A stretch of 9,484 nucleotides of DNA, taken from the NCBI GenBank assembly GCA_002293295.1, contig DBCY01000124.1, positions 1 to 9,484 on the forward strand, written 5' to 3'. The stretch is from Ruminococcus sp. UBA946 (GTDB lineage: Bacteria > Bacillota > Clostridia > Oscillospirales > Ruminococcaceae). The notes beneath the pieces were generated by a model that ran no database searches, was not told where the DNA came from, and was given only the letters and a program-made list of their open reading frames with translations. Below, in pieces: positions 6,190 through 9,484 of this stretch; positions within the stretch are counted from its first letter, which is position 1; the number at the start of each line of letters is the position of its first letter. The translations under genes and the position numbers were made by a program.

Positions 6190-7480
6190 CGTTCTCCCCC
6201 TTTTTTATTGCCGGCAGTGTAAAGGTAATTACAGTTCCCCTGCCGGGTTCGCTTTCAGCTTTAATACCGCCGCCGTATCCGTTCACAAGTTCCCGGCAGA
6301 TAAAAAGACCGAGACCGCTTCTCTCGCCGCCCGTTATTCCGCGTTCAAAAACATACGGCAGGATTTCAGGCGGAATACCTTCACCGGTGTCCTCCACCGC
6401 TATTGTCAGCATTTCATTATCCGGCGCTGCAGTCAGACGTATAACGCCGTTTTGCGTGTGAGCGTTTGCATTGGAAAGAAGATTAGAAATAATATGCACC
6501 AGCGAATCCGCGTTGCCGTATACTTCCGGTAGATTATCCGGGATGGAAATTTCAAGGGAGTTACCGTTCTTTTCTAACAGCGCCCGGTAAACCTCACTGC
6601 CGGTACGCAGTATACCGCCGATATTCAAGGGCTGTTTCTCACCGCTGAGCTCCTGGATGGATGTCAGTTCAAGAGCGCTGTTCATCAAACGTGACATGCG
6701 CATTATTTCATCTCTCGCAAGCGAAAAGGATTCCTTGATTTTCTCCGCGTCCCCTTCCTGTGCAATTTCAAAGAGCTTTTCCGCCCGCTGGATATGCACT
6801 GATACCACCGTCAGCGGCGTTTTCATTTCATGGGATACGTTTGCGAAAAGCTCAGTTTTCATTTTATTGACACCCGCCAGTATGCGGTTCTGTTCGTCCA
6901 GCTTTTGCTGCTGCGCGTTGTACAGCTTGAAATGCAGGAACATACACGCGCCAAGAACAATACTTACGGCGGTGAAAGCGACCACGATGTCGGTAAGCAT
7001 TTCTTTTTCCGTTGAAAACTCGGAAACAGTTTCCGGTAATCTGTACGCTATTATGCATATTACAGTGTATGCCAGCAATTCCATAAGAGCAAAAACCACG
7101 GCTTTTTTACCTTCAAGCATAAATATTGTAAAAACCGCGGCAAACACAAAAAATGAGGGCATTCCGCTGTGATAACCGCCCGTCGCAAAAAACATGTAGG
7201 GGAAAAGACCGAAGAAAATGCCGAATATCGTTACCATATAACATAACTGATACCTGCCGCTTCGGTAGGAATACATAAGCAATGTAAAAGACAGTGCGGT
7301 TGAAACCGCGTTTGCTATTACATTTCCGGTGCCGGAGTAATTTATTATACTAAGGACGCACATCAGAAAACTAACCAGTGTTCCGCCTATTGCCAGCACA
7401 TGGAACAGCCTAACGCGAAACTCAAGCTCCGGTGAAAACAGCTTATAAATAAATCGGCGTAGAAATAACTTGTTTTTCAT
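6182..7480 (-). CDS. sensor histidine kinase with six-helix membrane sensor region
   Basis: 432 codons from ATG at 7480, chosen because AGAGG lies about 10 nt upstream; an in-frame ATG at 7498 has no ribosome binding site. Six hydrophobic segments (about 25-47, 53-72, 79-99, 106-122, 126-146, 162-184) form an integral membrane sensor with almost no extracellular domain, so the signal is likely membrane-borne or relayed by another protein. After a short linker comes the HisKA domain with phosphorylated H217 in FANVSHEMKTPL. The HATPase_c domain follows: N-box SNLLSNANAHT (about 332-342), G1 EDTGEGIP (about 363-370), F-box YVFERG (376-381), G2 SGLGLFI (about 388-394). All catalytic motifs are intact. 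The gene precedes and overlaps the response regulator. Both share one promoter at 7728-7756. Confidence 0.95.
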   Translation of the reverse strand: MKNKLFLRRFIYKLFSPELEFRVRLFHVLAIGGTLVSFLMCVLSIINYSGTGNVIANAVSTALSFTLLMYSYRSGRYQLCYMVTIFGIFFGLFPYMFFATGGYHSGMPSFFVFAAVFTIFMLEGKKAVVFALMELLAYTVICIIAYRLPETVSEFSTEKEMLTDIVVAFTAVSIVLGACMFLHFKLYNAQQQKLDEQNRILAGVNKMKTELFANVSHEMKTPLTVVSVHIQRAEKLFEIAQEGDAEKIKESFSLARDEIMRMSRLMNSALELTSIQELSGEKQPLNIGGILRTGSEVYRALLEKNGNSLEISIPDNLPEVYGNADSLVHIISNLLSNANAHTQNGVIRLTAAPDNEMLTIAVEDTGEGIPPEILPYVFERGITGGERSGLGLFICRELVNGYGGGIKAESEPGRGTVITFTLPAIKKGENDE

Positions 7481-7567
7481 GGTGAATTGTCCTCTCATTC
7501 AAAATATGCATCCATAGGTATAAACGCATATTATTTCGGCAGATTTTACCGGATACAGAAAATTCTT

Positions 7568-7585
7568 GACAGGCGGCAGCCTGTC
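7568..7585. repeat. perfect 7-bp hairpin in the two-component leader
   Basis: GACAGGC and GCCTGTC flank a 4-nt loop, a strong GC-rich hairpin in the leader, 14 nt after the 19-codon ORF stop and about 90 nt before the kinase start. On the minus strand it is followed by AAGAATTTTC, so there is no immediate U-tract and it is not a good terminator. It may protect the kinase mRNA or take part in leader control. Confidence 0.5.
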
Positions 7586-7598
7586 TTCATCGTCAATC

Positions 7599-7658
7599 CT
7601 AGAGGGTGTTTGCAAGCCCGTTCAATCCGTCTTTATTCATCTCAGTAAAACGGTTCAT
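7599..7658 (-). CDS. 19-residue leader ORF upstream of histidine kinase
   Basis: ATG at 7658 is preceded by a strong GGAGG 7 nt upstream and opens a 19-codon frame ending TAG (MNRFTEMNKDGLNGLANTL). It lies in the leader of the two-component operon, about 70 nt into the predicted transcript and about 120 nt ahead of the kinase ATG. The site is stronger than that of the kinase itself, which suggests real translation. There is no run of one amino acid as in classic attenuator leaders, and no signal peptide. It could be a regulatory leader peptide or the 5' stump of a lost gene. Confidence 0.4.
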   Translation of the reverse strand: MNRFTEMNKDGLNGLANTL

Positions 7659-7669
7659 TTTATAACCTC

Positions 7670-7698
7670 CATAAACAGCAGAATCCGTATTTATGCTG
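7670..7698 (-). promoter_or_regulatory. alternative hairpins covering the leader ORF Shine-Dalgarno
   Basis: On the minus strand CAGCA (7698-7694) can pair with TGCTG (7680-7676), or CATAAA (7695-7690) can pair with TTTATG (7675-7670). The pairings overlap, so they exclude each other. The second ends at the first G of the GGAGG at 7670-7666. Stems are short, so this may be chance. Confidence 0.3.
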
Positions 7699-7703
7699 CA
7701 GTG

Positions 7704-7738
7704 TATGATATATAATATTTATAAAAAATCATATCATA
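7704..7738. repeat. inverted repeat over the two-component promoter -10 and start point
   Basis: TATGATAT (7704-7711) and ATATCATA (7731-7738) are perfect 8-bp inverted arms centred near 7721, close to the predicted start point, with the distal arm overlapping the -10 element. This is a plausible operator, or an AU hairpin at the RNA start. The region is very AT-rich, so a chance dyad cannot be excluded. Confidence 0.4.
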
Positions 7739-7756
7739 GAATATGAATTATGTCAA
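7728..7756 (-). promoter_or_regulatory. sigma-A promoter of the two-component operon
   Basis: On the minus strand a perfect -35 TTGACA (7756-7751) is followed after exactly 17 bp by -10 TATGAT (7733-7728; one mismatch to TATAAT). The -35 begins inside the T-tract of the upstream terminator, so the operon is insulated from tRNA transcription. The predicted start near 7721 gives a leader of about 240 nt before the kinase. Confidence 0.75.
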
Positions 7757-7798
7757 TAAAAAACCCTGCGGAAACGATTTTTATCCGTATCCGCAGGG
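7757..7798 (-). terminator. strong intrinsic terminator of the tRNA-Leu transcript
   Basis: CCCTGCGGA (7764-7772) and TCCGCAGGG (7790-7798) form a perfect 9-bp GC-rich stem with partly paired inner bases. On the minus strand it is followed at once by TTTTTTATT. It ends the tRNA-Leu transcript about 130 nt beyond the CCA end. In the plus direction there is no U-tract, so it is unidirectional. Confidence 0.88.
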
Positions 7799-7927
7799 AA
7801 AATCAGCACAGTTTTATTTAAACCACCGTTATGACAGCTTCCTCCGTCTAATTTCAAGCTTTCTCCGTATAACCAACTAAAGTTTTGTCGCCGCATTAAA
7901 CAGTTTAGCAAACCTGTAGTCTTAATA
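7799..7927 (-). ncRNA. candidate structured RNA between tRNA-Leu and its terminator
   Basis: This 129-nt trailer is too long for a simple tRNA 3' end and has no convincing ORF. On the minus strand it shows a first hairpin (7900-7917: ACA/TGT plus GTTT/AAAC around a bulged G). A composite stem follows: GTTAT (7873-7869) with ATAAC (7832-7828), AC with GT, then AGCTT (7860-7856) with AAGCT (7840-7836). An 11-of-12 direct repeat, ACGGAGAAAGCT and ACGGAGGAAGCT, lies at 7868-7857 and 7847-7836. The second copy contains a GGAGG but no start codon at usable distance. With tRNA promoter and strong terminator it would be expressed and could be released by tRNA 3' processing. I cannot match it to a named RNA family. 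Confidence 0.35.
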
Positions 7928-8014
7928 TGGTGCGGGTGACGGGACTTGAACCCACACGGACTTGCGTCCACTAGCACCTGAAGCTAGCGCGTCTGCCGAT
8001 TCCGCCACACCCGC
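7928..8014 (-). tRNA. tRNA-Leu (anticodon CAG)
   Basis: 87 nt including an encoded CCA. The 7-bp acceptor arms GCGGGTG (5') and CACCCGC (3') pair perfectly, followed by discriminator A. The anticodon stem CTAGC/GCTAG closes the loop TTCAGGT, giving anticodon CAG for the leucine codon CUG. A long variable arm (TGGACGCAAGTCC) and the T arm GTGGGTTCAAGTCCCGT have class II tRNA-Leu form. The D-arm region GGCGGAATCGGCAGACGC is also typical of tRNA-Leu. It is a housekeeping gene for translation. Confidence 0.97.
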
Positions 8015-8055
8015 ATATAAAACCACAACAAGCCCAAAATTCCTGCGGCTAATAT

Positions 8056-8084
8056 ATTATACTTTATTTATAAATGAATGTCAA
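8056..8084 (-). promoter_or_regulatory. consensus sigma-A promoter of tRNA-Leu
   Basis: On the minus strand TTGACA (8084-8079), a 17-bp spacer, then TATAAT (8061-8056): both hexamers match consensus perfectly. Predicted start is near 8049, about 35 nt upstream of the mature tRNA 5' end. This strength suits a stable-RNA gene. Confidence 0.88.
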
Positions 8085-8254
8085 TACTTAAATTTATTTG
8101 TTCTATAATTTTTTTGTTTTTTATTAAATAATATTGTATATCTAATAACGTGTGTATTTTTATAAATTAATCAGTTTATGTTATTATATTACAGTATTAA
8201 TTTGTAATTTTTTTAAATATGTATTAAAAATCTATTCCATTTCGTTTATGGATA
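8085..8254. other. AT-rich divergent intergenic region
   Basis: About 170 bp of very AT-rich sequence lies between the tRNA-Leu promoter (leftward) and the thyA promoter (rightward). I see no ORF, RNA gene or clear operator in it. The A- and T-tracts on both sides could act as UP elements for the divergent promoters. Confidence 0.6.
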
Positions 8255-8268
8255 TGATATAATATAAT
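8255..8268 (+). promoter_or_regulatory. extended -10 promoter of thyA
   Basis: TGATATAAT (8255-8263) is a perfect extended -10 element, overlapped by a second TATAAT at 8263-8268. The hexamer at 17-18 bp upstream (TCCATT or TTCCAT) is a weak -35. Predicted start near 8270-8276 gives a leader of roughly 165 nt before thyA. Confidence 0.6.
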
Positions 8269-8324
8269 ATGTTACACAAAGCATAAACGATAATGGGGTA
8301 GACATTATTTGCTTGGATTATTAC

Positions 8325-8401
8325 GGCTTTATAAAGATAAAGCTTTTTAACGTACAGAAGAAAAGCCTGAAACAAGGCTTCAAACCGGGATTCCGTTCCC
8401 G
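8325..8401 (+). promoter_or_regulatory. thyA 5' leader with mutually exclusive hairpins
   Basis: GCTTTAT (8326-8332) and ATAAAGC (8337-8343) form a 7-bp stem with an AAAG loop followed by TTTTT (8344-8348), a weak terminator shape. GGCTTT (8325-8330) can instead pair with AAAGCC (8362-8367). That second sequence also pairs downstream in AAGCCT/AGGCTT (8363-8380). A further hairpin CGGGA/TCCCG (8386-8401) follows. Such competition is typical of attenuators, but no known riboswitch core (for example the tetrahydrofolate class) is recognisable. Confidence 0.35.
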
Positions 8402-8437
8402 AACAGGAAAAAACACTTGGAAAGGATTACTGCAATA

Positions 8438-9268
8438 ATGAGTTATGCCGATAAAGTCTTTATTGATAATGCAAATGCGATTTTAAACGAAGGCGTATGG
8501 GATACCGGTGTTAATATCCGTCCGAAATGGGGGGACGGCTCCCCTGCGCATACCATAAAAAAATTCGGTATTATTAACAGATACAACCTGGCGGAGGAAT
8601 TTCCCATAATGACCCTCAGACGCACATTCTGGATAACGGCAGTAAAGGAGCTTTTATGGATATGGCAGAAAAAATCCAATAACATAAATGACCTGGACGC
8701 TCATATCTGGGACAGCTGGGCTGATGAAAACGGTTCTATCGGCAAAGCTTACGGCTATCAGCTGGGGGTAAAGCACAAATACCCGGAAGGAGAATTTGAC
8801 CAGGTAGACAGAGTGCTGTATGATTTAAAGCATAACCCGGCAAGCAGACGGATTATCACAAATCTTTACAATCATCACGACCTGTCCGAGATGGGGCTGT
8901 ATCCGTGCGCATACAGTATGACCTTCAACGTGTCAGGCAATAGACTGAATGCCGTTTTGAACCAGCGTTCACAGGATATGCTTGCCGCGAACAACTGGAA
9001 CATCTGCCAGTATGCCGTGCTTCTTCATATGATTGCTCAGGTAAGCGGGCTTGAAGCCGGTGAAATCATTCATGTCATAGCCGACGCTCACATTTATGAC
9101 CGGCATATCCCCATTGTCAGGGAGCTTATAAATCAACCTTCCTATGACGCGCCCGTATTCAGAACCGATAAAGCCGTAGATGATTTTTACAGGTTTACAT
9201 ATAAGTCATTCAGCCTGGATAATTATAAATATAACGATAATGACATAAAGTTCGAAGTTGCGGTGTAA
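8438..9268 (+). CDS. thyA: thymidylate synthase (ThyA type)
   Basis: 276 codons from ATG at 8438. An in-frame TTG at 8417 would add seven residues, but the protein family begins MSYADK, and AAAGGA lies about 11 nt before the ATG. The enzyme makes dTMP from dUMP using 5,10-methylenetetrahydrofolate, releasing dihydrofolate, in the cytoplasm. Visible family landmarks: PASRRI with the phosphate-binding arginines (137-138), nucleophile Cys157 in LYPCAYSMTF, QRSQD (176-180) binding the dUMP phosphate, LAANNWNICQYAVL (about 182-195), and HIYDRH (218-223). The length and all active-site motifs are complete, so it should be functional. No folA follows within the window. A hairpin-rich leader precedes it, and an inverted-repeat element lies 13 nt after its stop. 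Confidence 0.97.
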   Translation: MSYADKVFIDNANAILNEGVWDTGVNIRPKWGDGSPAHTIKKFGIINRYNLAEEFPIMTLRRTFWITAVKELLWIWQKKSNNINDLDAHIWDSWADENGSIGKAYGYQLGVKHKYPEGEFDQVDRVLYDLKHNPASRRIITNLYNHHDLSEMGLYPCAYSMTFNVSGNRLNAVLNQRSQDMLAANNWNICQYAVLLHMIAQVSGLEAGEIIHVIADAHIYDRHIPIVRELINQPSYDAPVFRTDKAVDDFYRFTYKSFSLDNYKYNDNDIKFEVAV

Positions 9269-9281
9269 TCGAATACTTATA

Positions 9282-9444
9282 CTAATTCCAATTAAATAAA
9301 ATTAAATAGATTTTTGAGGATTTTTGGCGGAGTTCAAGACCGACGACGCGGCTTTGCCAAGCTTTGCTTTCGCATGGCAAGGAGGAGAACGCAGAACTCC
9401 GCCAAAAAGACCAAAAAGATATTAATGTTTTAATTTGGAATTAG
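9282..9444. mobile_element. 163-bp imperfect inverted-repeat element (MITE- or REP-like)
   Basis: The ends are inverted copies: CTAATTCCAA (9282-9291) and TTGGAATTAG (9435-9444). Complementarity continues imperfectly through A/T-rich arms of about 50 nt to a perfect 15-bp pair, TTTTTGGCGGAGTTC (9321-9335) and GAACTCCGCCAAAAA (9394-9408). A central hairpin, CTTTGCCA/TGGCAAGG (9352-9382), makes the whole a branched or cruciform-capable unit. No ORF is inside. Size, terminal inverted repeats and intergenic placement suit a non-autonomous mobile element or a dispersed palindromic repeat. I see no certain target-site duplication. It is the only strong hairpin after thyA but lacks a U-tract, so it is not a standard terminator. 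Confidence 0.6.
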
Positions 9445-9484
9445 GGCGTGTTCGATAATTTAGCAATGTGTATAGAAATAAGTG

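Noticed and set aside
7568..7585. GC hairpin as an intrinsic terminator ahead of the histidine kinase
   Set aside because: There is no adjacent U-tract on either strand, and the kinase has no other good promoter downstream.
7753..7977. 74-codon minus-strand ORF spanning the tRNA-Leu and terminator
   Set aside because: It starts inside the tRNA and ends in the terminator T-tract. The reading frame is explained by structured RNA genes, and no ribosome binding site precedes it.
8417..8437. Seven-residue N-terminal extension of ThyA from TTG
   Set aside because: It would consume the ribosome binding site region, and the family begins at MSYADK, encoded from ATG 8438.
9445..9484. GGCGTGTTCGATAAT-like tail as an insertion-sequence end
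   Set aside because: It feels like some IS termini, but only 40 bases are visible, with no partner repeat or transposase in the window.
1..9484. CRISPR array, phage or conjugative genes, toxin-antitoxin or defence system
   Set aside because: No regularly spaced repeats and no recognisable genes of these classes were found on either strand.

Overview
The window looks like a chromosomal segment of a low-to-mid GC Gram-positive anaerobe, most likely a Clostridia member near Ruminococcus/Oscillospiraceae. This is inferred from strong AGGAGG-type ribosome binding sites, a TTG start, several lipobox proteins including a WG-repeat protein, a CCA-encoding tRNA, consensus sigma-A promoters, and a thymidylate synthase whose N-terminus (MSYADK) is typical of gut Clostridia. 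No sequence search was possible, so the taxonomy is an inference.

Region 1 (1-5307, minus strand) is one dense gene cluster. In transcription order it holds two lipoproteins joined by a TAATG overlap (5307-4285 and 4285-3287), a WG-repeat lipoprotein (3178-2153), a 28-residue membrane peptide (2119-2033), a fourth lipoprotein started at TTG (1996-761), and a membrane-anchored acidic protein that leaves the window at base 1. All look membrane-anchored and extracytoplasmic, and none is an obvious enzyme or transporter. Some share modules: a GWW-containing N-terminal module in the first two, and a roughly 65-residue module present twice in the second and once in the fourth. An extended -10 promoter and an 18-bp perfect palindrome lie ahead of the first gene.

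Region 2 (5460-7756, minus strand) is a two-component system with histidine kinase first and OmpR-type response regulator second, overlapping by 8 nt. It has a consensus promoter (TTGACA, 17 bp, TATGAT), a roughly 240-nt leader carrying a 19-codon ORF and alternative hairpins, and a terminator-like hairpin after the regulator. It directly precedes the lipoprotein cluster in the same orientation, so the cluster is a plausible target, or part of the sensory apparatus, of this system. That link is inference.

Region 3 (7756-8084, minus strand) holds a tRNA-Leu(CAG) with a perfect-consensus promoter, then about 130 nt of RNA with complementary arms and an internal near-repeat, then a strong intrinsic terminator. 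The stretch between tRNA and terminator is a candidate structured RNA.

Region 4 (8085-9484, plus strand) starts with an AT-rich divergent intergenic region. It continues with an extended -10 promoter, a 5' leader with mutually exclusive hairpins, complete thyA (276 aa), and a 163-bp imperfect inverted-repeat element just downstream.

Most of the window is an ordinary accessory envelope locus plus housekeeping genes. The parts I find least explained are the lipoprotein/small-peptide cluster with its shared modules, the RNA behind tRNA-Leu, and the leaders of the two-component operon and thyA.
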